DNA of 64,000 nucleotides from Ruegeria sp. PrR005. GTDB lineage: Bacteria > Pseudomonadota > Alphaproteobacteria > Rhodobacterales > Rhodobacteraceae. The notes beneath the pieces are model-generated. The model searched no databases. It was given only the letters and a program-made list of their open reading frames with translations, and was not told where the DNA came from. The position numbers and the translations under genes are program-made. The number at the start of each line of letters is the position of its first letter. Within the stretch, counting starts at the first letter, position 1. The stretch lies in assembly GCF_010500245.1 (NCBI RefSeq), contig NZ_JAAGOX010000022.1, positions 1 to 64,000 on the forward strand, given 5' to 3'. Of the stretch, positions 34,920 to 43,824 are shown in pieces.

Positions 34920-36026
34920 TCAGGCGTCCAGCGCGCGGCAATCTTCGGGCAGCCAGCCGATCTCGATCTGGGCGCCGGGCTCGAGGCGGACCTGGTCGGG
35001 TGCGTTCCGGGTCTTGATGATGAATTCATCATTGCCGGCCACCTTCAGGCGGGTGCGGAAAATGTCACCCATATAGATGAACTCCATCACCTCGGCCTTG
35101 AGCGTATGCGCGCCAGGTTTGAGCCGCGATTTGTTGAATTCGACCCGTTCCGGGCGGATCGACACCCGCGTGCGTTCGCCGGGCTTGCTGACGTTGACCG
35201 GTTTGCAGTCGATCAACTCGCCATCGTCCAGCCGCACCACCGCGATACCATCGCGGACTTCCATGACCTCGCCTTCGAGCGTGTTGTTCTCGCCGATGAA
35301 CTGGGCGACGAAGCTGTTGGCCGGTTGTTCGTACAACTCGTCGGGCGGCGCCAGCTGTTGGATCACGCCGTCGTTGAACACGGCCACCCGGTCCGACATG
35401 GTCAGCGCTTCGGTCTGATCGTGGGTCACGTAGACAACGGTGATACCCAGGTCATGAGCCAGGCGGGTAATTTCGAACTGCATCTTCTCGCGCAGCTGCT
35501 TGTCGAGCGCGCCCAGGGGTTCGTCCATCAACACCAGTTCGGGTTCGAACACCAGCGCACGCGCCAGCGCGACCCGCTGTTGCTGACCACCAGACAATTG
35601 TGCCGGCCGGCGTCCGCCAAAACGACCCATTTCCACCATATCGAGCGCGCGCTTGATCTTCTCTTCGCGGTCGGACTTGCCGATCTTGCGTACCTCAAGC
35701 GGGAAGGCGAGATTTTCGGCGATCGTCATGTGGGGGAACAGGGCATAGTTCTGGAACACCATGCCGATGCCGCGCTTGTGCGGCGGGATGTTGTTGATCG
35801 GGCGCCCGTCCAGCTTGATCTCGCCATGTGTGGCTGTTTCGAACCCGGCCAGCATCATCAGGCAGGTCGTCTTTCCCGAACCCGACGGCCCAAGCATGGT
35901 CAGGAACTGGCCCTTAGGCATGGTGAGATTAAGGTCTTTGACGACTAGAGTTTCGCCATCATAACTCTTCTGAACGCGTTCGAATTCAACGAACGCGTCA
36001 TTGCTGGCGCGTGTGGTCAATGCCAC
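34920..36026 (-). CDS. ABC transporter ATP-binding protein, PotA-like
   Basis: 368 residues. Walker A GPSGSGKTT is at 46-54, the Q-loop at GMVFQNYALFPHMT, the signature LSGGQQQRVALARAL at about 142-156, and Walker B LVLMDEPLGALD follows. Residues ~250-368 form the TOBE regulatory domain of PotA/UgpC-type ATPases. It is the first gene of a four-gene leftward operon; 113 bases separate it from the binding-protein gene. Three TTGCGAC-like repeats lie upstream at ~36095-36135. Confidence 0.93.
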   Translation of the reverse strand: MALTTRASNDAFVEFERVQKSYDGETLVVKDLNLTMPKGQFLTMLGPSGSGKTTCLMMLAGFETATHGEIKLDGRPINNIPPHKRGIGMVFQNYALFPHMTIAENLAFPLEVRKIGKSDREEKIKRALDMVEMGRFGGRRPAQLSGGQQQRVALARALVFEPELVLMDEPLGALDKQLREKMQFEITRLAHDLGITVVYVTHDQTEALTMSDRVAVFNDGVIQQLAPPDELYEQPANSFVAQFIGENNTLEGEVMEVRDGIAVVRLDDGELIDCKPVNVSKPGERTRVSIRPERVEFNKSRLKPGAHTLKAEVMEFIYMGDIFRTRLKVAGNDEFIIKTRNAPDQVRLEPGAQIEIGWLPEDCRALDA

Positions 36027-36163
36027 CTCCCCGTAATGAACGTACTGGCGATCTGCGTCGCGATTGACCCAAAGTTAAGCGCGCATGGCGGGTCGTTGCA
36101 ACCGAATTGCGACAGTTTCAATACAGTTGCGACGCTTTCTGAGGGCATTCGACCAAGAGGGGC

Positions 36164-36197
36164 GAAAAAACAGGCCGCTGAAAAAACAGCGGCCTGT
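36164..36197 (-). terminator. Rho-independent terminator after the aminotransferase gene
   Basis: On the minus strand ACAGGCCGCTG and CAGCGGCCTGT form a perfect 11-bp stem around a T6 loop, followed by TTTTT. It lies 25 bases after the aminotransferase stop and separates it from the pot-like operon. Confidence 0.9.
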
Positions 36198-36222
36198 CGA
36201 TTCTCTGCGGGTGCCTAACGGG

Positions 36223-37617
36223 TCAGGCGGCGCTTTTCAGAAGTCCGCGTTCGTTGATCTCGGCATGCGCTTCGTCCAGCGACTTGCGGATACGCACAAA
36301 CATCTCGTCAATCTCGTCCGGGGTGATGACCAGCGGCGGGGAAATGATCATCCGGTCACCGACGTGGCGCATGATGACGTTGTTCTTGAAGCAGCGCTCG
36401 CGGCAGATATAGCCGATCGTGCCCGGTTCCGACGCGAACTTCGCGCGGCTTTCCTTGTTCGGGGTCAGGGCGATGGAGCCCATCATGCCCACGATCTTTG
36501 CCTCACCCACCAGCGGATGATCCAGCAGGGCCTCCCATTTCTGCTTGAGATAGGGGGCGGTCACGTCGCGGACCCGGTCGACAATCTTCTCTTCTTCGAG
36601 AATGCGCAGGTTTTCGAGCGCCACGGCCGCGGCCACCGGGTGACCGGAATAGGTGTAGCCATGGTTGAACTCATCCATGCCGATGACTTCGGCCACCTCG
36701 TCGCAGATGATCGAGGCGCCGATCGGCACATAGCCCGAGCTCATGCCCTTGGCGACGGTCATGATGTGCGGGCGGATGCCCAGGGTTTCGCAGCCGAACC
36801 AGTTGCCGGTACGGCCGAACCCGCAGATCACCTCGTCCGCGATTAGCAGGATGCCATACTTGTCGCAAATGCGCTGGATCTCGGGCCAATAGGTGTCGGG
36901 CGCCACAATGACGCCACCGGCGCCCTGCACCGGTTCTGCGATAAAGGCCGCGACGCGGTCCTGACCCAGTTCCAGGATCGCCTCTTCCAGCTCGCGGGCG
37001 CGGGCCAGGCCGAATTCGGCCGGGGCCATGTCGCCGCCCTCGGCCCACCAGTTGGGCTGGTTGATGTGGTGGATGTTCGGAATCATGCCGCTTTGCGCAT
37101 GCATTCCGGCCATGCCACCCAGCGCGGACGAGGCGACCGAGGAACCGTGATAGGCATTCTTGCGGCTGATGATGATGTTCTTGTCCGACTGGCCCTTGTT
37201 TTGCCAGTAGGTGCGCACAAGGCGGATATTGGTGTCGTTGGCGTCGGATCCGCCCGAGGAGAAGAACACGTGGTTCAGATCGCCGGGCGCCAGTTCCGCC
37301 AGTTTCTGGGCCAGTGCGATGACCGGCACATGGGTGGTCTTGAAGAAGGTGTTGTAATAGGGCAGCTCGCGCATCTGGCGGGCGGCGACCTCGGCCAGTT
37401 CGTCACGGCCATAGCCGATGTTGACGCACCACAGGCCGGCCATCCCGTCGAGGATCTCTTCGCCTTCGCTGTCGGTCAGCCACACACCCTTGGCACGGGT
37501 GATGACACGGGCGCCTTCGCGGCCAAGTTCGGTATTGGCCGAAAACGGGTGAACATGATGTGCGGCATCCAGCGCCTGCAACTCGGCCGTGGGCATGTGG
37601 TTGGTAATTGTCACCAT
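36223..37617 (-). CDS. Class III aminotransferase, SpuC/omega-aminotransferase type
   Basis: 464 residues from ATG 37617 (AGGAGA upstream); the open frame further upstream has no homology. PLP enzyme of fold type I: D261 in LLIADEVICGFGRTG and K290 in HIMTVAKGMSSGY should be the cofactor Asp and Schiff-base Lys; FFSSGGSDANDTN is the phosphate-binding region. It resembles putrescine- or other omega-amine:pyruvate aminotransferases. Between two amine importers and next to a PuuB-like oxidase, polyamine degradation is the likely role. Confidence 0.9.
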   Translation of the reverse strand: MVTITNHMPTAELQALDAAHHVHPFSANTELGREGARVITRAKGVWLTDSEGEEILDGMAGLWCVNIGYGRDELAEVAARQMRELPYYNTFFKTTHVPVIALAQKLAELAPGDLNHVFFSSGGSDANDTNIRLVRTYWQNKGQSDKNIIISRKNAYHGSSVASSALGGMAGMHAQSGMIPNIHHINQPNWWAEGGDMAPAEFGLARARELEEAILELGQDRVAAFIAEPVQGAGGVIVAPDTYWPEIQRICDKYGILLIADEVICGFGRTGNWFGCETLGIRPHIMTVAKGMSSGYVPIGASIICDEVAEVIGMDEFNHGYTYSGHPVAAAVALENLRILEEEKIVDRVRDVTAPYLKQKWEALLDHPLVGEAKIVGMMGSIALTPNKESRAKFASEPGTIGYICRERCFKNNVIMRHVGDRMIISPPLVITPDEIDEMFVRIRKSLDEAHAEINERGLLKSAA

Positions 37618-37657
37618 CGGGTGAGTCTCCTGCGAAATTCGGTTTAGGGGCAGAATA

Positions 37658-37666
37658 TGATCAAAT
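37658..37666. promoter_or_regulatory. TGATCAAAT motif upstream of the aminotransferase
   Basis: TGATCAAAT lies 41 bases before the aminotransferase start. The same nine bases occur at 38467-38475 upstream of the potF-like gene, and a related TTGATCA covers the start of the GntR gene. It is a candidate binding site for the GntR regulator encoded between them. Confidence 0.3.
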
Positions 37667-37690
37667 TTTTCGGTGTCAAATCGAATCGTG

Positions 37691-38374
37691 TCACGCCTCG
37701 TTTTCGGATAGCACGCCAAGCATCTGTTCCATGCCTTGTTCGACGTCCTGCTCCATTGCGCGCGCAACGCCTTCGGCATCCCCGGCGCGCAGGGCATCCA
37801 GCATTTCCTTGTGCCGGTCGGGCAGGTTCTGGGTGCCGAATCGGCCGCATACAACCCGCAGCGACGGACCGAAGCGAAGCCACAGCCGATCCGCCATTTC
37901 GGTGAGAATCGGCGCATCCGCGATTGCGTAGAGTAAAGCGTGGAAATCGTAGTTGGACCTCAGATAGCCGCTGACATCTCCGGTCTCGATTGCGAGGTCC
38001 AGGGCGATATCCAAATGGTCCAAAGCTTCGACCGCCGCCGGCGTCATCTTCTGCGCGGCGCGGCGTGCAAGCTCGGCCTCGATTGATTTCCTTACGAAAA
38101 TGACCTGGCGCAGATCCTCTTGCGTCAGCACCGGCACACTGATGCGGCGATTGCCCTGGAACATCAGCGCGCCCTCGGACATCAGGCGGCGGATCGCTTC
38201 GCGCACAGGGGTCATGCCAACACCGAGCGAATCAGTCAGTCCCTGGATGGTTACAGCCTGTCCCGGAGCCAGCTCTCCGAACAGAATCATGGCCCTCAAC
38301 GTCTGGTACACCTGTTCGTGAACAGGTTGTTTCGTGTCCTGTTGGACGGGTTTCGACGCCTGTTTTTTGATCAT
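37691..38374 (-). CDS. GntR-family (FadR/FCD) transcriptional regulator
   Basis: 227 residues from ATG 38374. The winged helix spans ~18-85 (VYQTLRAMILFGELAPGQAV, LGVGMTPVREAIRRLMSEGAL), and the FCD ligand domain ~95-220, with RKSIEAELARRAA and NYDFHALLYAIADAPIL supplying the acidic/His metal site. It is divergent from the potF-like gene (147-base gap) and 73 bases from the aminotransferase gene, so it probably controls both from polyamine-related signals. The longer frame to 38521 is discarded as it has no sensible start. Confidence 0.9.
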   Translation of the reverse strand: MIKKQASKPVQQDTKQPVHEQVYQTLRAMILFGELAPGQAVTIQGLTDSLGVGMTPVREAIRRLMSEGALMFQGNRRISVPVLTQEDLRQVIFVRKSIEAELARRAAQKMTPAAVEALDHLDIALDLAIETGDVSGYLRSNYDFHALLYAIADAPILTEMADRLWLRFGPSLRVVCGRFGTQNLPDRHKEMLDALRAGDAEGVARAMEQDVEQGMEQMLGVLSENEA

Positions 38375-38465
38375 ATTCAAAGGACTTGCCCCTATTTCGA
38401 CATCACGGCTTGTCAGGTGTTCTACTTGATGAAAACATAAACACTGTTGCCGTAGAAGGCAAAAC

Positions 38466-38475
38466 TTGATCAAAT
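38466..38475. promoter_or_regulatory. TTGATCAAAT motif upstream of potF-like gene
   Basis: TTGATCAAAT lies 46 bases before the potF-like start and contains the palindrome TTGATCAA. A degenerate CTTGATGAAAA copy sits 35 bases further upstream. It shares nine bases with the site upstream of the aminotransferase. Confidence 0.3.
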
Positions 38476-38520
38476 CTAGGCAGGCGGGAAAATACCCTCC
38501 AGCTCGCAGGGAGACATTCA

Positions 38521-39606
38521 ATGACTTTTAAATCGCTGACACTCACGGCGGTGATGGCGCTGGCCACATCGGCGGCCTTCGCCGAAGAGGTGCGCGTCTA
38601 CAACTGGTCGGACTACATCGACGAAGAGTTGCTGACCAAGTTCGAAGAAGAAACCGGCATCAAGTTGATCTACGACGTGTTCGACAGCAACGAGGTTCTG
38701 GAGACCAAGATGCTGGCCGGCGGGTCCGGCTATGACGTTGTGGTGCCCACCGGGACTTTCCTTCAGCGTCAGATCCAGGCCGGCGCGTTCCAGAAACTGG
38801 ACATGTCGAAACTGCCGAACCACGCCAACATGTGGGACCTGATCGAGTCGCGCACTGCGCAATACGACCCCGGCAACGAATATTCGATCAACTACATGTG
38901 GGGCACAACCGGTCTGGGTGTGAACGTCGGCAAGGTCAAGGAAGTGCTGGGCGAAGACGCGCCGATGAACAGCATGGATCTGGTGTTCAAGCCCGAGAAT
39001 ATGGAAAAGCTGGCCGCCTGTGGCGTGCATTTCCTGGATGCACCGACCGAGATCATCCCGGCAGCTCTCAAGTATCTGGGCGAGAACCCGGACAGCCACG
39101 AAGCCGACGTGATCGAAAAGGTAGAACCGCTGCTGATGGGAGTGCGGCCTTACATTCAGAAGTTCCACAGCTCGGAATACATCAACGCGCTGGCCAATGG
39201 CGATATCTGCGTCGCGGTCGGCTGGTCGGGTGACATTCTTCAGGCCCGTGATCGCGCCGCCGAAGCGGACAACGGTGTCGAGATCGAATACCACGCCTTC
39301 AAGCAAGGGTCGCTGATGTGGTTTGACCAGATGGCGATCCCTGTCGACGCGCCGAACCCCGACGCCGCGCACAAGTTCCTGAACTTTATCATGGACGCGC
39401 AGAACATGGCGGCGGCGTCGAACTATGTTTACTACGCCAACGGCAACAAGGCCTCGCAAGAGTTCCTGGTCGAGGATGTGATCGGCGATACCGCCATCTA
39501 TCCGGACGACGAAACCATGCAGAACCTCTATACCACCTCGCCCTATCCGGCGAAGACGCAGCGGACCGTGACCCGCCTGTGGACCAAGATCAAGTCGGGC
39601 ACCTGA
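38521..39606 (+). CDS. potF: Putrescine-type periplasmic binding protein, PotF-like
   Basis: 361 residues with a signal peptide (MTFKSLTLTAVMALATSAAFA). The mature N-terminus EEVRVYNWSDYIDEELLTKF, and DVFDSNEVLETKMLAGGSGY, closely follow PotF. GWSGDILQARDRAAEADNG near residue 240 lies around the amine site. It captures putrescine or a related diamine for the PotGHI transporter encoded after it. A strong hairpin separates it from the ATPase gene. Confidence 0.92.
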   Translation: MTFKSLTLTAVMALATSAAFAEEVRVYNWSDYIDEELLTKFEEETGIKLIYDVFDSNEVLETKMLAGGSGYDVVVPTGTFLQRQIQAGAFQKLDMSKLPNHANMWDLIESRTAQYDPGNEYSINYMWGTTGLGVNVGKVKEVLGEDAPMNSMDLVFKPENMEKLAACGVHFLDAPTEIIPAALKYLGENPDSHEADVIEKVEPLLMGVRPYIQKFHSSEYINALANGDICVAVGWSGDILQARDRAAEADNGVEIEYHAFKQGSLMWFDQMAIPVDAPNPDAAHKFLNFIMDAQNMAAASNYVYYANGNKASQEFLVEDVIGDTAIYPDDETMQNLYTTSPYPAKTQRTVTRLWTKIKSGT

Positions 39607-39622
39607 TCGCCGACATCAATTG

Positions 39623-39648
39623 CGGGGCGGGCCGAGTGGCCTGCCCCG
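39623..39648 (+). terminator. Intercistronic hairpin after potF
   Basis: CGGGGCGGGCC-GAGT-GGCCTGCCCCG is an 11-bp stem with one G-U pair, 17 bases after the potF stop, without a T run. It mirrors the hairpin found after the other binding-protein gene and probably protects the potF message. Confidence 0.6.
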
Positions 39649-39689
39649 TTGCGTCTACCCCACTTTAACGAGACAGACGGGGGCTTACC

Positions 39690-40817
39690 TTGCAATCTTC
39701 GAAATTTGCGCCTTGGGACGATCCTGACGCGAAACCGTTGATCCGTTTCAAGAACGTGACCAAGCGGTTTGGTGAATTCACTGCAATCGACAACCTGACA
39801 CTGGATATTTACGAGCGTGAGTTCTTTGCTCTGCTCGGTCCCTCGGGTTGTGGCAAGACGACCATGATGCGCATGCTGGCCGGGTTCGAAAGCCCGACCG
39901 AAGGCGTGATCGAACTGGCCGGGCAGGATATCGCCCCGGTGCCGCCGAACAAGCGGGCGGTGAACATGATGTTCCAGTCCTATGCCCTGTTCCCGCATTT
40001 GTCGGTCTGGGACAACATCGCCTTTGGCCTGCGCCGTGACCGCATGCCCAAGCGTGATGTCGAAGATCGCGTGGAAGAGATGCTGCGGTTGGTCCGGCTG
40101 GAGAAATTCGCAAAGCGCAAGCCGCACCAAATCTCGGGCGGGCAGCGGCAGCGGGTTGCACTGGCACGGTCGCTGGCCAAGGCGCCAAAGCTGTTGTTGC
40201 TGGACGAACCGCTGGGGGCGCTGGACAAGAAGCTGCGTCAGGATACCCAGTTCGAACTGATGGACATCCAGGAAAAGACCGGCACCACCTTTGTCATCGT
40301 GACCCACGACCAGGAAGAGGCGATGACCGTCGCCAGCCGGGTGGCGGTGATGGATCAGGGGCAGTTGATGCAGGTGTCGACCCCGGACCGCATCTATGAA
40401 ACGCCCAATTCTGTCTATGTTGCCGATTTCATCGGCGACGTGAACATCATCCAGGGCCGTGCCACGCCCGAAGGCGAAGAGACCTATCGGATTGACTGGT
40501 CCGAGGGGGTGCAACCCCTGACGGCCAAATCGTCGAACGAGTTCGCGGCCGGTCAGACTTGTCATCTGGCCATTCGACCCGAAAAGGTGGCGATCACGGC
40601 CGAACGCCCCGAGGATGCCGCCAATGCGGTGCAGGGCCGGGTGCATGACATTGCCTATCTGGGCAACCTGTCGACCTATTACGTGGAACTGCCCAACGGT
40701 ACGATCATCAAGGCGCAGACCTCGAACACGCGCCGGATCTCGCGCCGGACCTTTACATGGGAAGACACTGTCTGGCTGTCCTGGACGGCCACGGCGGGCG
40801 TTCTGCTGGCCAACTGA
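39690..40817 (+). CDS. potG: Putrescine-type ABC transporter ATPase, PotG-like
   Basis: 375 residues from a TTG start at 39690, with GGGGG just upstream. Walker A GPSGCGKTT is at 50-58, and the signature SGGQRQRVALARSL and LLLDEPLGALDKKL follow; the C-terminal TOBE domain is complete. Its TGA overlaps the potH ATG as TGATG. Confidence 0.93.
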   Translation: MQSSKFAPWDDPDAKPLIRFKNVTKRFGEFTAIDNLTLDIYEREFFALLGPSGCGKTTMMRMLAGFESPTEGVIELAGQDIAPVPPNKRAVNMMFQSYALFPHLSVWDNIAFGLRRDRMPKRDVEDRVEEMLRLVRLEKFAKRKPHQISGGQRQRVALARSLAKAPKLLLLDEPLGALDKKLRQDTQFELMDIQEKTGTTFVIVTHDQEEAMTVASRVAVMDQGQLMQVSTPDRIYETPNSVYVADFIGDVNIIQGRATPEGEETYRIDWSEGVQPLTAKSSNEFAAGQTCHLAIRPEKVAITAERPEDAANAVQGRVHDIAYLGNLSTYYVELPNGTIIKAQTSNTRRISRRTFTWEDTVWLSWTATAGVLLAN

Positions 40818-41698
40818 TGCGCAGATTTCTTCTGATCGCCATTCCCTATGCCTGGCTTACGGTGCTGTTTCTGGTGCCGTTCGCCATCGTGTTCAAAATC
40901 TCGCTGTCGGACTATGCCGTCTCGATCCCGCCTTATGTGCCCCAGTTCGACTGGGCCGAGGGGATCATGGCGTTCATCCGCGAACTGGATTTCGAGAACT
41001 TCGTCTTTCTGACCGAGGACGACCTGTATTGGAAAGCCTATCTGAGCAGTCTCAAGATCGCCATTTCGGCGACCTTTCTAACGCTCTGCGTTGGTTACCC
41101 AATCGCCTATGGCATGGCCCGCGCGCCCGAGGAATGGCGCCCGACGCTGATGATGCTGGTCATCCTGCCGTTCTGGACCTCGTTCCTGATCCGGGTCTAT
41201 GCCTGGATGGGGATCCTGTCGAACGAGGGATATCTGAACCAGGTCCTGCTGTGGACCGGGATCATCAACGAGCCGCTGACCATCCTGAATACAAATACCG
41301 CAGTCTATATCGGTATCGTTTACACCTATCTGCCCTTCATGATCCTGCCGGTTTACTCGGCCCTCGACCGTCTTGACGGATCATTGATCGAGGCGGCCGA
41401 GGATCTGGGCTGCTCACGGGCAAAGGCATTCTGGCTGGTGACCATTCCGCTGTCGCGGCCGGGCATCATCGCGGGCTGTTTCCTGGTCTTCATCCCGACA
41501 TTGGGTGAATTCGTCATCCCGTCGCTGCTGGGTGGATCGGGCACGCTGATGATCGGCAAGGTGTTGTGGGAAGAGTTCTTCTCCAACCGCGACTGGCCGG
41601 TAGCCTCGGCTGTGGCAGTCATCCTGCTGCTGATCCTGGTGATCCCGATCGTGCTGTTCCAGCGCAATCAACAGAAACAGGCGGAGGCGGAGCAATGA
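40817..41698 (+). CDS. potH: Putrescine-type ABC permease, PotH-like
   Basis: 293 residues from ATG 40817 with six helices. The EAA loop is EAAEDLGCSRAKAFWLVTIP at about residue 193. Translationally coupled to potG and potI through TGATG and ATGA overlaps. It forms the translocation channel with PotI. Confidence 0.93.
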   Translation: MRRFLLIAIPYAWLTVLFLVPFAIVFKISLSDYAVSIPPYVPQFDWAEGIMAFIRELDFENFVFLTEDDLYWKAYLSSLKIAISATFLTLCVGYPIAYGMARAPEEWRPTLMMLVILPFWTSFLIRVYAWMGILSNEGYLNQVLLWTGIINEPLTILNTNTAVYIGIVYTYLPFMILPVYSALDRLDGSLIEAAEDLGCSRAKAFWLVTIPLSRPGIIAGCFLVFIPTLGEFVIPSLLGGSGTLMIGKVLWEEFFSNRDWPVASAVAVILLLILVIPIVLFQRNQQKQAEAEQ

Positions 41699-42513
41699 AC
41701 AGGCTGAGCTGGTTCAATACCGTATCCCTGACCCTGGGATTCGCCTTTCTCTACATCCCGATGGTCATCCTGATCGTCTACAGCTTCAACGAAAGCAAGC
41801 TGGTGACGGTCTGGGCGGGCTTCTCGACCAAGTGGTATGGCGAGTTGCTGGGCAACGACGCGTTCCTGAGCGCGGCCTGGGTGACCGTGAAGGTCGCGGT
41901 GCTGTCCTCGACTTTCGCCACCGTCCTGGGCACCATGGGCGCCTATGTGCTGGTGCGCGGCGGGCGCTTCATGGGTCGGACCCTGTTTTCCGGCATGATC
42001 TATGCGCCGCTCGTCATGCCCGAGGTGATCACCGGCCTGTCGCTCTTGCTGCTGTTCATCGGCATCGGGATCGAGCGCGGTGTGATGACCATCGTTCTGG
42101 CTCATACGACCTTTTCGATGTGCTACGTGTCGGTGGTGGTGTCATCGCGACTGGTGACATTCGACCGCTCGCTGGAAGAGGCCGCGCTGGACCTCGGTTG
42201 TTCGCCGGCAGAGGCGTTCCGTCTGGTGACCCTGCCCATCATCGCGCCTGCGGTGATCTCGGGCTGGCTGTTGGCCTTTACCCTATCGCTTGACGATCTG
42301 GTCATCGCTTCGTTCACCTCGGGACCCTCGGCAACCACCCTGCCGATCAAGATCTTCTCGGCCGTGCGTCTGGGCGTCAGTCCGGAAATCAACGCGCTGA
42401 GTACGATCATGATCGGAATCGTCACGGTTGGGGTCATATCTGCCTCGCTGATCTCGAAACAGGCACTGGTTCGCCAGAAACGGGACGAGCAGGCGGCAGC
42501 ACGCGCGCAATGA
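41695..42513 (+). CDS. potI: Putrescine-type ABC permease, PotI-like
   Basis: 272 residues from ATG 41695, six helices, EAA loop EEAALDLGCSPAEAFRLVTL at about residue 161. It overlaps potH and the following oxidoreductase by ATGA, so all five genes of the potFGHI operon should be translated as a unit. Confidence 0.93.
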   Translation: MNRLSWFNTVSLTLGFAFLYIPMVILIVYSFNESKLVTVWAGFSTKWYGELLGNDAFLSAAWVTVKVAVLSSTFATVLGTMGAYVLVRGGRFMGRTLFSGMIYAPLVMPEVITGLSLLLLFIGIGIERGVMTIVLAHTTFSMCYVSVVVSSRLVTFDRSLEEAALDLGCSPAEAFRLVTLPIIAPAVISGWLLAFTLSLDDLVIASFTSGPSATTLPIKIFSAVRLGVSPEINALSTIMIGIVTVGVISASLISKQALVRQKRDEQAAARAQ

Positions 42514-43817
42514 AGCGGATATTCTCTGACTTCGCCTATGGCGCCGGGCCGCGCCAGGCTTGCTGGTGGGACGAGACCATCGATGCGCCGGACTGGCCGG
42601 TCGCCTCTGGCGACATCCGGACGGATGTCGCCATTGTCGGCGGCGGTTTCACGGGCATGTCGGCCGCCCTGCATCTGTCCGAATGCGGCGTGGCGGTGAC
42701 CCTGCTGGAAGCAGAGGCGCCCGGTTGGGGCGCCTCGGGGCGCAATGGCGGGTTCTGCTGCCTGGGTGGCACCAAGCTGAGCGATGCGCAAAAGCGCAGA
42801 CGTTTTGGCGACGATGGCGCCCGGGCGTTCGACCAGGCCGAGGTGGACGCGGTCGACCTGGTCGCGGAGCTGATCGCGCGCCACGGGATCAATGCCGATA
42901 CGCATTCCAAAGGGGAAACGCGGCTGGCGCATTCCGCGCGCGCCATGGAGTCCCTTCGGCGCGAGGCGGACGCGGGTCATGGAAGGCTGCACGAGAAACA
43001 TGATCTGGAGGCTGATGGGCTGAACGGTCAGTTCTTCGGTGGGCTAACCAGCGATGTCGGATTTGCGCTGAACCCGCGCATGTATCTGTTCGGGATGGCT
43101 TCTGCGGCGGCCGCGCGGGGTGTACGCCAGTTCCGCAACAGCCCCGTGACCCGGATAGAGCCGGGTAGACGGGGTCATGTTCTGCATACGCCTGCGGCCC
43201 GGATCGAGGCAGAAACCGTGCTGATCTGCACCAATGGCTATTCCAGCGAGGACATGCCACCCTGGCTGGCGGGCCGCTATATGCCCGCGCAATCCAGTGT
43301 GATGGTAACCCGTCCGATGACCGATGCGGAGCTGCGGGCACAGGGCTGGACGTCGGATCAGATGGCCTATGACACCCGCAACCTCTTGCACTACTTCCGA
43401 CTGATGCCGGATCGGAGGTTTCTGTTCGGGATGCGGGGTGGCTTGTTTTCCTCGCCCAGAGTCGAAGCGGCGATCCACGCCCGGATGCGTCGTCATTTCG
43501 ATGCAATGTTCCCGGCCTGGACGGGGGTCGAGGCGACAAACCTGTGGTCCGGCATGGTGTGCCTTGCGCGGGATCTGATGCCCTATGTCGGGCCAGTTCC
43601 CGGGTCGCCGGGCATGTTCGCGGGGCTTGCCTATCACGGCAACGGGGTTGCGATGGGCACCTATTCGGGCCGCGCCTTGGCGCGGTTGGCGCTGGGCGAA
43701 CCGGCGGATCTGCCGCTGGCCATGCAGGGTCCGCTCAGGCGGTTTCCCCTTGGTCGCTTCCGTCGCGCGGTAATGCCACCGGCCTATCTGGCCTTTGGAC
43801 TGGCCGACCACCTTTGA
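42510..43817 (+). CDS. FAD-dependent amine oxidoreductase, PuuB-like
   Basis: 435 residues. A DAO-type Rossmann site lies at residues ~31-60 (VAIVGGGFTGMSAALHLSEC, then GWGASGRNGGF). The later LWSGMVCLARDLMPYVGPVP and AYHGNGVAMGTYSGRALA are typical of gamma-glutamylputrescine oxidase and related D-amino-acid/glycine oxidase-type enzymes. It is fused to the potFGHI operon by an ATGA overlap. I infer oxidation of an imported diamine or its glutamyl derivative; no puuA-like synthetase is in the window. Confidence 0.88.
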   Translation: MKRIFSDFAYGAGPRQACWWDETIDAPDWPVASGDIRTDVAIVGGGFTGMSAALHLSECGVAVTLLEAEAPGWGASGRNGGFCCLGGTKLSDAQKRRRFGDDGARAFDQAEVDAVDLVAELIARHGINADTHSKGETRLAHSARAMESLRREADAGHGRLHEKHDLEADGLNGQFFGGLTSDVGFALNPRMYLFGMASAAAARGVRQFRNSPVTRIEPGRRGHVLHTPAARIEAETVLICTNGYSSEDMPPWLAGRYMPAQSSVMVTRPMTDAELRAQGWTSDQMAYDTRNLLHYFRLMPDRRFLFGMRGGLFSSPRVEAAIHARMRRHFDAMFPAWTGVEATNLWSGMVCLARDLMPYVGPVPGSPGMFAGLAYHGNGVAMGTYSGRALARLALGEPADLPLAMQGPLRRFPLGRFRRAVMPPAYLAFGLADHL

Positions 43818-43824
43818 GCCTTGC

